Shown here: positions 18,321 through 27,254 of the stretch, one piece after another | Layout of the letters: each line of letters starts with the position of its first letter | How positions within the stretch are numbered: position 1 is the first letter of the stretch | NCBI GenBank assembly: GCA_030616775.1 | Contig: JAUWWQ010000001.1 | Coordinates: 62,001 to 126,000, forward strand | Length of the DNA: 64,000 nucleotides | Direction: 5' to 3' | Source of the DNA: Planctomycetota bacterium | Lineage (GTDB): Bacteria > Planctomycetota > Phycisphaerae > UBA1845 | The notes under the pieces: model-generated | Databases searched by the model: none | The model's input: the letters and a program-made list of their open reading frames with translations, nothing else | Told to the model about the DNA's origin: nothing | Made by a program: the position numbers and the translations under genes

Positions 18321-19988
18321 CTATGGAATGACGATCTCTTCTACATGACATTTTTCGGCTTGAGCTTCCCAGTCCTGCCAGCAGAACTCGACGGTGTAGA
18401 TACCGGGAGCTAGATCGACAAGGGCTGCTTCCACATTGTAACAGCACAGGCAGAAGCACGGCATCGTGAGGACCTCTTGCTCTTGGAGCCTGAGTGTCGT
18501 CCCTTCGACGGACAAGGAGATGACAATATCGTCAAGGCAGCAGTTATACGTCGCGTTGCTGTGAAGCACGTGAAGCGTACTGGGTCCGACAGTGAGTTCG
18601 ATCTGATCGTCACCGCACGGAGGATACCCACCAGACTGATCGTGCCCACCGCCGGACAGACATCCGCTGTTTGAATACCCTTCAATCCGTGGCTGCGGCT
18701 CAGGAATGACAATGTCTTCTATATGACACTGCTCTCCCCGGGTCTCCCAATCCTGCCAGCAGAACTCAACGGTGTAGGCGCCGGGACTTAAGTCGACGAC
18801 CGCGGCTTCCACATCGTAACAACAGAGGCACCAACATGGGTCCGGGACGATCTCCTCCTCAGTGAGCCGGAGGACGGCACCCTCAACGGAAAGAGAGATG
18901 GCGATGTCGTCGACGCAGCAGTTGTAGGTGGCGTTTCTGTGGAGCACGTGAAGCGTACCTGGTCCGACGGTGAGTTCGATCTGATCCTCGCCGCATAGGG
19001 AGTACCCATCAAGCGGAAGATCATCGGTGCCCGGCAAGCATCCGCTGGCTGAATATTTGCCTATGCGTGGTGATGAGGAGTTGTGGAACATATGGAGATC
19101 GCCGAGATCTACATCATCGTCACCGTCGAGGTCCGCGACATCGCAGTCCAACAGCATGCCGCCGCCAGGCCCGGTCATGCAGGCGGCAAGAACGGAGAAA
19201 TCGGCAAGATCCGCGTCTCCGTCGCGATCGAAATCTCCCGCCAGGCATGCGCTGCCGTAGGCGACGCTCACGCCGGCGGCCGCAGCCGCGCAGTCGTTCG
19301 CATAGGTCACACTGTCGCAGCCACAAACCAGGTCCCAGGCGCCCGGGCATCCGTGAGGCCGGGGTCGACTCGTGCCCGGCGCATCACACGTTTCCGGTGG
19401 GAGTTGACAATAGTCGTCTAGTTCACAATCGGCGTTGGACAGACACTCCTCGGCTGGCGACGATGGACCATGAATGGGGCCCATACCGGTTCCAACGTGT
19501 GCGTCCCAAGACTCTGAGAAGGAGTACAGCTCCGGCGGGGAGCCCTCGCGCCGGGTGTTCAGATCCCACCCGACATCCTCGCTTGACCAGGGATGGTCGT
19601 ATCCGAATACGAAATACTCGACGGCTAAGGCCGGATCGTCAGTCCACCAGCGAGCGCTGCCTTCTGTCAGGCAGCGACACGGCCCTGGAGAGACCTCACC
19701 GTGCGGTGTCTTCAAACCACGGACGTGGCCCATAGTCCTTGGCTCTACGGTGAAGTTCCAGCCGGGCGGTGCCAGCACTCCGCCGTAGTGATCCGGATCC
19801 AGGTCACTGGTGCCTACCCTGAATTCGATCATCGGGTAGCTGACCGAATCGACTTGATATGCGTACTGCCGTGGTCCGCTCCCCCCGCTCTCCGTTCCGG
19901 TGCAGTAGACCAAAGGTGCATCGCCTTTCGCCGACGCACCCATGTACGTGAGACACAGGACAGCCGTGATTCGCAACGTTTTTCTCAT
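18321..19988 (-). CDS. Cys-rich secreted protein with Kazal-like, dockerin-like and duplicated domains
   Basis: The ATG at 19988 is supported by AAAGGGG 8 nt upstream and by a signal peptide (MRKTLRITAVLCLTYMGASA). In order: a ~190-residue N-terminal domain, a Kazal-type motif (CGCDSVTYANDCAAAAAGVS), a dockerin type I-like pair of Ca-binding loops (GDFDRDGDADLADFS and ADLDGDDDVDLGDLHMF), then two ~115-residue repeats. Each repeat runs from YSxSGCL through DDIxISLSVEG and CxCLCCYxVEAA to TVEFCWQDWE. The repeats carry about nine conserved Cys, implying disulfides outside the cytoplasm. The repeat family is unknown to me. Dockerins usually bind cohesins in cellulosomes, but in planctomycetes such Ca-loops are common structural tails. 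Confidence 0.75.
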   Translation of the reverse strand: MRKTLRITAVLCLTYMGASAKGDAPLVYCTGTESGGSGPRQYAYQVDSVSYPMIEFRVGTSDLDPDHYGGVLAPPGWNFTVEPRTMGHVRGLKTPHGEVSPGPCRCLTEGSARWWTDDPALAVEYFVFGYDHPWSSEDVGWDLNTRREGSPPELYSFSESWDAHVGTGMGPIHGPSSPAEECLSNADCELDDYCQLPPETCDAPGTSRPRPHGCPGAWDLVCGCDSVTYANDCAAAAAGVSVAYGSACLAGDFDRDGDADLADFSVLAACMTGPGGGMLLDCDVADLDGDDDVDLGDLHMFHNSSSPRIGKYSASGCLPGTDDLPLDGYSLCGEDQIELTVGPGTLHVLHRNATYNCCVDDIAISLSVEGAVLRLTEEEIVPDPCWCLCCYDVEAAVVDLSPGAYTVEFCWQDWETRGEQCHIEDIVIPEPQPRIEGYSNSGCLSGGGHDQSGGYPPCGDDQIELTVGPSTLHVLHSNATYNCCLDDIVISLSVEGTTLRLQEQEVLTMPCFCLCCYNVEAALVDLAPGIYTVEFCWQDWEAQAEKCHVEEIVIP

Positions 19989-20388
19989 TGTTGTACCCCT
20001 TTCAACTTGCATGCTGCGTATGCCAGGGACATACCTTGCCGGTAGACTCGCCGACCTGGTCAGCGGTCGGCGACCGCAAGCGACCCGGTACATCGCCCCT
20101 GGTTGTTGTGTACTTCACCGGTTGGAAACCGGTGCCACAGGGGTTAATGGGATAGGCTCTTAGCCGAAGCCTTGTCGGCGGTGACCTTGGCACAGACGAA
20201 AACCCGGCAGTGAAGCTATGTTGGCTGCGCGCTTCGCAGCCGAGGTTGGAAACGAACTGGTGTGTTGCGTGAGGTTTCCTACCCACGACGAGGCTCGCAA
20301 TGGTAACCACGCCGGTCCGTCCAGATGGACAGCAACGCCCGCTTGTCCGTACCTGTGTCACGGGTTGAGACACACGGGCTTCAAATTA
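19989..20388 (-). other. Long structured 5' leader of the Cys-rich protein gene
   Basis: Between the promoter and the ATG lie about 390 nt without a good reading frame. Hairpins on the minus strand include GTGTGTC/GACACAG, GTCCATCTGGAC, GGCTGCG/CGCAGCC and ACCGGTTTCCAACCGGT (near 20110-20130). No known riboswitch or ncRNA class was recognised. Confidence 0.45.
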
Positions 20389-20418
20389 ATTATACGCCCG
20401 CAAACAGTGTTGCGTCAA
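20389..20418 (-). promoter_or_regulatory. Sigma70-type promoter for the Cys-rich protein gene
   Basis: On the minus strand TTGACG (20413-20418) and a perfect TATAAT (20389-20394) are separated by 18 bp. Transcription would start near 20382. Confidence 0.6.
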
Positions 20419-20612
20419 GACCGCCAAGGTGCAGGGTTGCATGACCGTTTATGCGGCGAGTTTTTGGCGATTCCGGCTGACGGCCGGTCCGTGAGGCCGT
20501 TGTTCGCGGAACCGCTCCGCCCGATCGTCCTCGCTGAGGTAGGCGGCGCGAATTTGCAGGTCCGCGTCGGTCAGTTTGACATGGGTCAGACAAGCTACAA
20601 CACGAAAATGCC
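20419..20612. other. Spacer after frr, with a possible coding remnant
   Basis: On the minus strand about 20450-20590 can be read as KLTDADLQIRAAYLSEDDRA and onwards to a stop, which looks protein-like, but no ATG, GTG or TTG precedes it in frame. It may be a gene remnant or chance. Confidence 0.3.
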
Positions 20613-21179
20613 CTAGACTTCCTCGATCTCTTTGGCTTTTGCGGCGAGGACCGATTCGATTTGGTCTTCGTGCGTTTTGGTGAGCTTCTGGATGCGGTCT
20701 TTTAGATCCTTAGCCTGGTCTTCGCTGAGGCTCTTGTCTTTTTCGGCGGCATCGATGGTCTTGTTGGCGTCCCGGCGGGCGTTGCGGACGGATACCTTCT
20801 GCATCTCAGCCATCTTCTTGGCCTGCTGCACCAGTTGTTGGCGTCGCTCACCGGAGAGAGGTGGGATTGGGAGGCGAATGGCTTTGCCATCGTTCTTAGG
20901 GGCGATGCCGAGTTCGGAGGTCTGCAGACCCTTTTCAATATCCTTCAACGTGCCGGGGTCAAACGGCTTGACCAGCAATGTACTCGGGTCGGGCACGCTG
21001 ATGGTTGCCAGTTCCCGCAGGTCCATCGTGCTGCCGTAGGAGGATACTTCGATCCTAATATGTTCAACCAGTCCTGGGTGGGCCCGACCGCTGCGTACGC
21101 CGCGCAGTTCCTGCTTGAGAAACTCGACGACCTTGGCCATCCTGGCCGAACACTCTTTCTCGATTGCAGGGGATGGCAT
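20613..21179 (-). CDS. frr: Ribosome recycling factor
   Basis: With the ATG at 21179 the protein has 188 aa, the normal RRF size (~185). It shows the family core: FLKQELRGVRSGRAHPGLVE, YGSTMDLRELATISVPDPST, IRLPIPPLSGERRQQLVQQA and the final helix ending in KAKEIEEV. RRF, with EF-G, splits post-termination ribosomes. It closes the rpsB-tsf-pyrH-frr block, a very conserved bacterial gene order, and starts 102 bp after pyrH. The longer frame to 21269 lacks any conserved residues and is not used. Confidence 0.96.
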   Translation of the reverse strand: MPSPAIEKECSARMAKVVEFLKQELRGVRSGRAHPGLVEHIRIEVSSYGSTMDLRELATISVPDPSTLLVKPFDPGTLKDIEKGLQTSELGIAPKNDGKAIRLPIPPLSGERRQQLVQQAKKMAEMQKVSVRNARRDANKTIDAAEKDKSLSEDQAKDLKDRIQKLTKTHEDQIESVLAAKAKEIEEV

Positions 21180-21281
21180 TACGGGGTTCTCCACGCAGTC
21201 GCTATTCGCGTCGTCCGACGACCATGCCACAGTCGGTAAGGAGCAGCGTGCTGGAGCTTGTAGGCCCAACGTGCGGATCCG

Positions 21282-22004
21282 TTACCCGGCATCGATCAGC
21301 GTCCCCACCCCTTCGCCCAACACGACTGCACGCATGTTACCCGGTTTCTTCAGGCTCAGCACGATGATCGGAATGCCGCTTCGCTGGCAAAGATCAATCG
21401 CACTGACGTCCATTATGCCAAGCCGCCGGTCGATCACTTCGTTGTAAGTCAACCGCTCGATACGCGTGGCTGTTGGGTCAGTAACTGGATCGGCGCTATA
21501 CACGCCGTCGACCTTCGTCGCCTTGAGCAGGACATCCGCCCGCACCTCGGAGGCCCGCAGTGCCGCACCGGTGTCCGTGGTGACAAACGGGTTTCCCGTC
21601 CCACTGGCGAAGATCACGACGCGCCTTTTTTCCAGATGGCGGATGGCCCGTCGCCGGATAAACGGCTCGCAGACCGTGTCGATGGCCAGGGCACTCTGGA
21701 CCCGTGTGGGCACGCCCAGCGACTCCAGCGTATCCTGGACCGCCAGGGCGTTGACCACGGTGGCGAGCATGCCCATATAGTGGCCGGTGCTCTCCTCGAT
21801 CGGCGAGTCCTTGGCAATCACGCTGCCGCGAACAAGGTTTCCCCCTCCCACAACCAGGCAGACCTGCACACCAAGGTCGGCGACCATCTTGACTTCCTTG
21901 GCGAGCCTTTGCAACTCCCGCCCGTCGATTCCCCCCGCGCCGGGTGCGCACAGCCCCTCACCGCTTATCTTCAATAGCACACGTCGATATTTCGTTTCGG
22001 CCAT
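21282..22004 (-). CDS. pyrH: UMP kinase
   Basis: It begins MAETKYRRVLLKISGEGL, the amino-acid kinase phosphate-binding start of bacterial UMP kinases, and has 240 aa, the usual size. Other family blocks are VCLVVGGGNLVRG, GMLATVVNALAVQD, IFASGTGNPFVTTDTGAALR (substrate binding) and KATKVDGVYSADP. It phosphorylates UMP to UDP in pyrimidine nucleotide synthesis. The 88-bp spacer from tsf holds degenerate palindromic DNA (GACCTGCAGGTC near 22030). The ATG at 22004 is selected because residues upstream have no homology. Confidence 0.96.
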   Translation of the reverse strand: MAETKYRRVLLKISGEGLCAPGAGGIDGRELQRLAKEVKMVADLGVQVCLVVGGGNLVRGSVIAKDSPIEESTGHYMGMLATVVNALAVQDTLESLGVPTRVQSALAIDTVCEPFIRRRAIRHLEKRRVVIFASGTGNPFVTTDTGAALRASEVRADVLLKATKVDGVYSADPVTDPTATRIERLTYNEVIDRRLGIMDVSAIDLCQRSGIPIIVLSLKKPGNMRAVVLGEGVGTLIDAG

Positions 22005-22092
22005 TAGGCGCCCGTGGGAAGTGGTTGAGACCAGCGGCGACCTGCAGGTCGTCCGGACGATCGGGCAGGCTAAAGGTCGCCACTGGCGAACG

Positions 22093-22926
22093 CTATACAC
22101 CCACTTTCATGATGACCACGTCGGTGATCGCGTTGACCCCGGCTTGTTTGAGGACGTCGCCGACCTTCTTCTTGCCGTAGTCATCGGTCTTCACATGCAA
22201 TTGCTCCATCAATACGCGCTCCGAGAAGAAGGCGTTGACCTTCCCGTCGGCGATCTTCGGGACGATCTGCTCGGGCTTGCCCTCCGCCTTGGCGATCTCG
22301 ATGGCTTCACTCCGGACCCTCTCCACCTGCTCCTGGGGGACACCGGTGCGGTCGATGGCAAGCGGCTCGGTAAACAACGTGTGCATGCACAGGTCGGCGG
22401 CGATATTCTTGTCGGATTCCGGCTCCGCGTCCAGGGCCAGCAACACACCGCTCTTGCCGTCGTGATGCACGTACGAGGCCAGGTAGGATCCCTCGACCCG
22501 GCGGCATTGCCTCAAGTTCATCGCCTCGCGCAGTCTCCCGAACGTCTCGGTAAAGACCGCGTCGACCTCTGGATCCTTGCGGAGAGCGTCGGGATCCGGT
22601 TTGGCCTCCGAGCCGGCCGCCACCTTCCGGGCGATGCCGTCTGCCAGGCTTACAAACATCTCGTTCTTGGCGACCGGGGCAGTCTCACATTGCAGCTCGA
22701 TGATCCCCCCGACCCTTTTGGCCTCGTCGATATAGACTCCGATCCGGCCCTCGCCCGTGGTACGCCCTGCGCGTTCCGCCATTTTCCCCTTGTGTTTCTT
22801 GCGGAGCCACCCCAAGGCCGCCTCGATGTCACCATTACACTCCGAAAGAGCCTCCTTGCACTCCATCATGGGGAGGGCGGTCCTCTCACGCAGGTTCTTA
22901 ACCATCTGGGCTGGGATTGCTTTCAT
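22093..22926 (-). CDS. tsf: Elongation factor Ts
   Basis: The N-terminal UBA-like domain is intact (LRERTALPMMECKEALSECN), followed by the TDVGKL-equivalent linker region and the core dimerisation domain with GRIGVYIDEAKRVGGIIELQ and ETAPVAKNEMF. The C-terminal module has GKVNAFFSERVLMEQ. At 277 aa it is a normal EF-Ts. It exchanges GDP for GTP on EF-Tu. It lies between rpsB (172-bp gap) and pyrH, as expected. Confidence 0.96.
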   Translation of the reverse strand: MKAIPAQMVKNLRERTALPMMECKEALSECNGDIEAALGWLRKKHKGKMAERAGRTTGEGRIGVYIDEAKRVGGIIELQCETAPVAKNEMFVSLADGIARKVAAGSEAKPDPDALRKDPEVDAVFTETFGRLREAMNLRQCRRVEGSYLASYVHHDGKSGVLLALDAEPESDKNIAADLCMHTLFTEPLAIDRTGVPQEQVERVRSEAIEIAKAEGKPEQIVPKIADGKVNAFFSERVLMEQLHVKTDDYGKKKVGDVLKQAGVNAITDVVIMKVGV

Positions 22927-23098
22927 GCCGCGATACCTTACACCTTTCCTCTTCGACGGGCGTGGCCGATCCTACAGCGTCTTACCTTGGCGGTCCCTTC
23001 CGCCGTGACCAGCCATACACACGATTGACTTACCAAGAGGCCTATCGGACTGGCTGTGATCCACGCGAGAGACGCACGGCCAGGTTGCCACCGTATGC

Positions 23099-24016
23099 CT
23101 ATGGGGATACTTCCGGTTCGGTCGTCGTTGCAGGCGTCAGCCCCGGGTCGGGGCCGTCCGGCGAGCCGGCGCCCGTCGTCGGCCCGGCGCCTTCCGCCGC
23201 AGAGACTGGCTCCTGCGCCAGCGCTTCGGCAGGACGGTCTTCGGGCGGCAGAGCCTCACCCGCCCGGGCGGTTGCCGGTCGCGCGGATCGACGCTGCAAG
23301 GCCCGTGTGTCCTTCTCCGTCTCGGACTCAGTGCGGGCCCTCAGACCCTCTTCAACGGCGTCGGCAAGATGACCCAGGATCGTCTCAATGGACCGCATGG
23401 CGTCGTCGTTGCCCGGAATGGGTACGTCGGCGTAGTCGGGATCGGAGTCCGTGTCTATCAGACAAACCGTAGCGATCCCCAGCTTCTTGGCCTCCCGGAC
23501 CGCACTGCGCTCTCTATGTACGTCGATTACGATGACCGCCCCAGGAAGCTTGTCCATAGTCCGAATCCCCTCGAGATTCCGGCCGATCTTCCGTAGCTCG
23601 CGAGCACGCGAGGCGATCATTTTCTTGCTGTACTCTTGGGCGGTCCCGTCGGCTTCGGCCGTCTCCAGCTCCTCCAGTCGGCTGAGCCGACTTCGGATCG
23701 TCCGGAAGTTCGTTAGGGTTCCACCCAGCCAGCGCTCCACCACATAGGGCATACTCACGCGGGCTGCCTGCTGCCGGATGTGCTGCCGGGCCTGCCGCTT
23801 CGTACCGACAAACAAAACATCGTCACCACTTGCCACTACGTGAGCGATGTACTTTTTGGCTCGCAGCAGACCCTTGATTGTCTCGCGAATGTCAATGATG
23901 TGGATCGCGTTGCGCTTTCCGAAGATGTATGGGGACATCTTGGGATTCCAGCGGCTGGCGCGATGCCCATAGTGAATTCCTGCGTCAATAAGTTGACGTA
24001 CTAACTCCGAGGCCAA
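23099..24016 (-). CDS. rpsB: 30S ribosomal protein S2 with a C-terminal tail
   Basis: The S2 core is clear: LIDAGIHYGHRASRWNPKMS, PYIFGKRNAIHIIDI, WLGGTLTNFRTI, DVHRERSAVREAKKLGI and DADDA-type PIPGNDDAMRSIE. The start is TTG at 24016, decided by a GGAGGTGA Shine-Dalgarno 6 nt upstream; the nearby ATG at 24020 is out of frame. The protein continues about 80 residues past the core (~from residue 225) with an Ala/Pro/Glu-rich, low-complexity tail. S2 assembles late on the 30S subunit and binds S1. Confidence 0.96.
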   Translation of the reverse strand: MASELVRQLIDAGIHYGHRASRWNPKMSPYIFGKRNAIHIIDIRETIKGLLRAKKYIAHVVASGDDVLFVGTKRQARQHIRQQAARVSMPYVVERWLGGTLTNFRTIRSRLSRLEELETAEADGTAQEYSKKMIASRARELRKIGRNLEGIRTMDKLPGAVIVIDVHRERSAVREAKKLGIATVCLIDTDSDPDYADVPIPGNDDAMRSIETILGHLADAVEEGLRARTESETEKDTRALQRRSARPATARAGEALPPEDRPAEALAQEPVSAAEGAGPTTGAGSPDGPDPGLTPATTTEPEVSP

Positions 24017-24019
24017 ACA

Positions 24020-24027
24020 TCACCTCC
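24020..24027 (-). promoter_or_regulatory. Shine-Dalgarno setting the TTG start of rpsB
   Basis: GGAGGTGA on the minus strand is fully complementary to the 16S rRNA 3' end and lies at ideal spacing for the TTG at 24016. Confidence 0.75.
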
Positions 24028-24074
24028 AGACATAGTGCTCGACTAGGTCACAGACCGTACGACCAGAACCATTC

Positions 24075-24102
24075 AATTTACCACATTTCGAGCATTGATC
24101 AA
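24075..24102 (-). promoter_or_regulatory. Possible rpsB promoter
   Basis: TTGATC (24097-24102) and TAAATT (24075-24080) are 16 bp apart on the minus strand. The transcript would have a leader of about 50 nt before rpsB. Confidence 0.4.
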
Positions 24103-24450
24103 GTCAGACCCTGCCGCTTCCCAAAACAGGCCCGGGATACGTCCGCCGCCTCCAAGGGCCCCACACCAGACCGTTGCACGCCGCATCGGACTCCTCCGCC
24201 GTGGCGGGACTCGGGCGCCTGCTTGCCCTGGGCCGGTCAGGGCGGGACGACCTCCTGGATGCCTGCCTCCATCAAGTAGGCACCGCAACCCCCCGGAGAA
24301 ATGCTGCCGAGGTAAGCGGCTGCCCCATAATAGCTTACAATCATACAGCATAAAGTCGGTCAAGCCCCATGTTGACCGGGACCCCAGGTGCGCCGTAGCG
24401 TTTAGTCAACCAAGGCCGACAGACTGGCGCCAGTTGCTTGGCCCTAACCG
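24103..24450. other. Intergenic region between rpsB and lpxB
   Basis: The two genes diverge from this region. I see no gene, RNA or clear repeat here. The open frames crossing it are compositionally random. Confidence 0.5.
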
Positions 24451-25668
24451 GTGATGGTGCAAAGTACACAGCTTCCGGTGCAACGTCCTAAAAGCGAGTC
24501 AGACTTGGCAGCCCGCCATCCAATAGACCCCCGACGACCTCTGATATTCATCAGTGCAGCCGAGCCCAGCGCCGACCTGCACGGCGCGTCGCTGGTCCGC
24601 GCGAGCCTGAAGGTGTGTCCCGGCGCCCGGTTCGTGGGCGTCGCCGGGCCGAAGATGGTTGCGGCCGGGTGCGAGCCGATCTTCGACATGACCCGGCACT
24701 CCGCGATGCTTCTCGGCGCCATCCGAGCGGCTGGGCGTGCATGGGCGATGCTCAAGACCAGCGAGCGCTACTTGCGAGACTACCGCTGTGACGGCGCGGT
24801 GGTGATCGACTCACCTACCCTGCATCTGCCCCTTGCACGGCGGGCTCAGGCAGCAGGAGTGCCTGTGATGTACTATATCGCCCCGCAGATGTGGGCGTGG
24901 GGCACTTATCGGATCCGTAAGCTCCGCAACCGCGTTGATCGGGTGGCTGTCATCCTACCGTTTGAAGAGGATTTCTTCCGAAATCGAGGTATAAACGCAA
25001 CCTACGTTGGCCATCCACTCGCCGATCGGTTAGCTGAGACATCGGTCGATCAGGGCGTGGTCAACGAGATCCGCAGTCGCGGCAGGCCCATGATCGCCTT
25101 ACTCCCCGGTTCGCGTAAGCACGTCGTCAAAGCTGTGCTGCCCGGGCAGCTCAAAGCGGCTAAGCGAATAATAGCTGTAATCCCGGAGGCTACGTTCGGC
25201 GTCTCGGTGGCCAATCCACAGGTTGCATCTGTCATTGACGGGCTGCTGGCGCCCTGCCGCGTACCGGCCAGGCCCTACCCGGAGCACCACGCCGAGCTGA
25301 TTCAAGCGGCCAACCTCGTGCTTGTTGTATCCGGAACAAGCACGCTTGAAGTCGCTTTTCACCGTCGATCGATGATCGTCATGTACAACAGTTCGCGGGT
25401 GCTCTATCACCTGGTCGGGCGGTGGATGGTCCATACCCCGTACCTGTCGCTACCCAACATTCTTGCCGGTCGGCAGATCGTTCCGGAGTTTATGCCCTAT
25501 TACACTTCGAGCAGACCGATCGCCGAACGGGCCATCGAATTGTTGCGCTCGAACGAGCTGAGGGAGAAGATGCTCAGAGACCTGGAAGCAGTAACGGCAC
25601 CACTGCGCGGCGGGCAAGCGTCGCAGCGGGCGGCGGCTATGCTGCTCGATATGGTTGGCCAATCATGA
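24451..25668 (+). CDS. lpxB: Lipid-A-disaccharide synthase
   Basis: Family blocks in order: FISAAEPSADLHGASL, VGVAGPKMVAAGCEPI, VVIDSPTLHLPLARRA, YYIAPQMWAWGTYRI, VGHPLADRL, IALLPGSRKHVV and VVSGTSTLEVAFH. The 405-aa length fits LpxB. It condenses UDP-2,3-diacylglucosamine with lipid X in lipid A synthesis at the inner membrane face, so its presence implies an LPS-type outer membrane. The start may be GTG at 24451 or ATG at 24454; neither has a clear Shine-Dalgarno. No other lpx gene is nearby. Its stop lies only 2 bp from the convergent gene's stop. Confidence 0.93.
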   Translation: MMVQSTQLPVQRPKSESDLAARHPIDPRRPLIFISAAEPSADLHGASLVRASLKVCPGARFVGVAGPKMVAAGCEPIFDMTRHSAMLLGAIRAAGRAWAMLKTSERYLRDYRCDGAVVIDSPTLHLPLARRAQAAGVPVMYYIAPQMWAWGTYRIRKLRNRVDRVAVILPFEEDFFRNRGINATYVGHPLADRLAETSVDQGVVNEIRSRGRPMIALLPGSRKHVVKAVLPGQLKAAKRIIAVIPEATFGVSVANPQVASVIDGLLAPCRVPARPYPEHHAELIQAANLVLVVSGTSTLEVAFHRRSMIVMYNSSRVLYHLVGRWMVHTPYLSLPNILAGRQIVPEFMPYYTSSRPIAERAIELLRSNELREKMLRDLEAVTAPLRGGQASQRAAAMLLDMVGQS

Positions 25669-25670
25669 CA

Positions 25671-26807
25671 TCAGCGCCGCGAACGGCCGAGTGTCGCGAT
25701 GAGACCTAGGGCAAGCAGGGCTGCTGACTCGAAACCGAGCGCCCCGCAGAGCCGCACACCGGTAACACGAGCGGGCGAGTCTTCCGGGGTCACAAGGCCA
25801 ATCGAACGCGACGCGGTCGCCGCATTCAGCGAGCGCTGAAACGCCACCCCGTTGATGCCCGGCAGGCCTTGTTCGATGAAGTCCGCGAGATTCTCAAAGG
25901 GCCTGCCCAGTGCAGCGGCCACCCCGGTCCCTCCGGGGATATTGCGAACCCTGGCGGTCAGCTCAGCCCCGAGGATCAGCGGCTCGTCGGCCGTGACCGT
26001 ATATGTATATGAGTGTTCTTGGGGCGGAATGGCCACGACGATCAGTGTTCCCTCACGCTCAACCCTTTTAAGAACGGAGATTGTGTCCTCGTCAACGCCC
26101 TCGTCGAGAAGATCGTCAAGGTCGACAATCTCAAAGCGGATCGGACCAGTCGCTGCTGACCGTACCTGATCCGCACCCTCTCCTGCTATCGTGAGCATTG
26201 TTTCAAAGAGGATCACGTTGGTGTCAGCCTCGGTGACGGTGACGCTTAACTCGCTGAGCATCTCGTCGAGGTTGCGCCCCGGTTCCGTCGACCAGAAAAT
26301 GACTGCACCGCTCAGAAAGATCCGGCTTTCCACGGTTCTTGTGGTGCTGAGCCCGAAATCGATCTCCGGCTCGGCCAGCGGGTTTCCGGGTGTCGTGAAC
26401 ACCACGGTGCGCAATTCCTCTGTTGCGCTTATGACCGAATAAGCGACGGACTCGGCGTTCGAGTAACACCCCACCTCCATCGCGAACTCTTCTGGATTCG
26501 GCTGATCCAGACGGGTCGGGTCGGAGAACTCGCCGAAGGCCCGGCCCATCGACACCAATGCACCTTCCAGATCGGTCGAAGTGAGATTGCCCGACGCGAT
26601 CAGCGGAAAGTTGGACAAGTCCAACGCCAGCTCCTCGGTGTCGCTGGTGACCGATCCGGGCACGCCGTCGATGAGCTCCTGTACCGTTGTCGCGACGGCT
26701 GCATCCGTACCGATGACCGCTGCCCAGGCCGGAATTGCTGACCCACAGATAACGACCGCTGCAATTCCCCCCAACCATAGGTGGATTCGCCGACTGTTTA
26801 TCAACAT
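25671..26807 (-). CDS. Exported protein with C-terminal sorting-like tail
   Basis: The ATG at 26807 is preceded by GGGGGTAA at good spacing. A signal peptide follows (LWLGGIAAVVICGSAIPAWA). The mature part is beta-rich and acidic, with no family I recognise. The C-terminus has a tripartite tail: a CGALG segment, a hydrophobic helix (SAALLALGLIATL) and a basic end (GRSRR). This layout matches PEP-CTERM-like sorting signals handled by exosortase- or rhombosortase-type enzymes, though the PEP motif itself is missing. It is likely a cell-surface or matrix protein. Confidence 0.65.
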   Translation of the reverse strand: MLINSRRIHLWLGGIAAVVICGSAIPAWAAVIGTDAAVATTVQELIDGVPGSVTSDTEELALDLSNFPLIASGNLTSTDLEGALVSMGRAFGEFSDPTRLDQPNPEEFAMEVGCYSNAESVAYSVISATEELRTVVFTTPGNPLAEPEIDFGLSTTRTVESRIFLSGAVIFWSTEPGRNLDEMLSELSVTVTEADTNVILFETMLTIAGEGADQVRSAATGPIRFEIVDLDDLLDEGVDEDTISVLKRVEREGTLIVVAIPPQEHSYTYTVTADEPLILGAELTARVRNIPGGTGVAAALGRPFENLADFIEQGLPGINGVAFQRSLNAATASRSIGLVTPEDSPARVTGVRLCGALGFESAALLALGLIATLGRSRR

Positions 26808-27254
26808 CGTGATTACCCCCAAACAACCCCCATACACTGGTCAAATGTGGTTGACGCAGGCCGGTCGGGCAGACTGACCCGCTCTTAGCGACCCATAAAT
26901 CCGCAGGCTATTGTACCAGATTTCCTCAGCCGGGTCGAGCGCCAAACGCGAGGAGGGCGCCCTACCGGGCGGCAACGGCGGCCTTGCAGCGGCAGACGCC
27001 CTACTTTATGCTGCCTGTACGTTCACCTACAGCGGATTGGGTGGCCCGCGTCTTCAGTCGCGGGGGATGGATTCGTCACGGTCGAGCGGGCGTCGGTTGA
27101 TCGACGCGCGGTTGCCTGCGATCACCCTGAGCAGGATCGAATCCTATACCCCAGGTTTGAAAACCTGGGCCACCCAGGCTTGGTCGCGCTGAGCCTGGCG
27201 GAGAGGCTGCGGCACAGCGGGCACGAGATGACCTCGAGACAACGGAGAAACAGC
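26808..27254. other. Divergent intergenic region with a perfect hairpin
   Basis: This separates two exported-protein genes that face away from each other. At 27150-27169 is CCCAGGTTTGAAAACCTGGG, a 20-bp inverted repeat followed by CCACC. A relative (ACCGGTTGGAAACCGGTGCCAC) lies near 20110. No promoter was convincing. Confidence 0.5.

Noticed and set aside
20390-20593. 67-codon minus-strand frame after frr
   Set aside because: It overlaps a consensus promoter; a different frame looks more protein-like but lacks a start codon.
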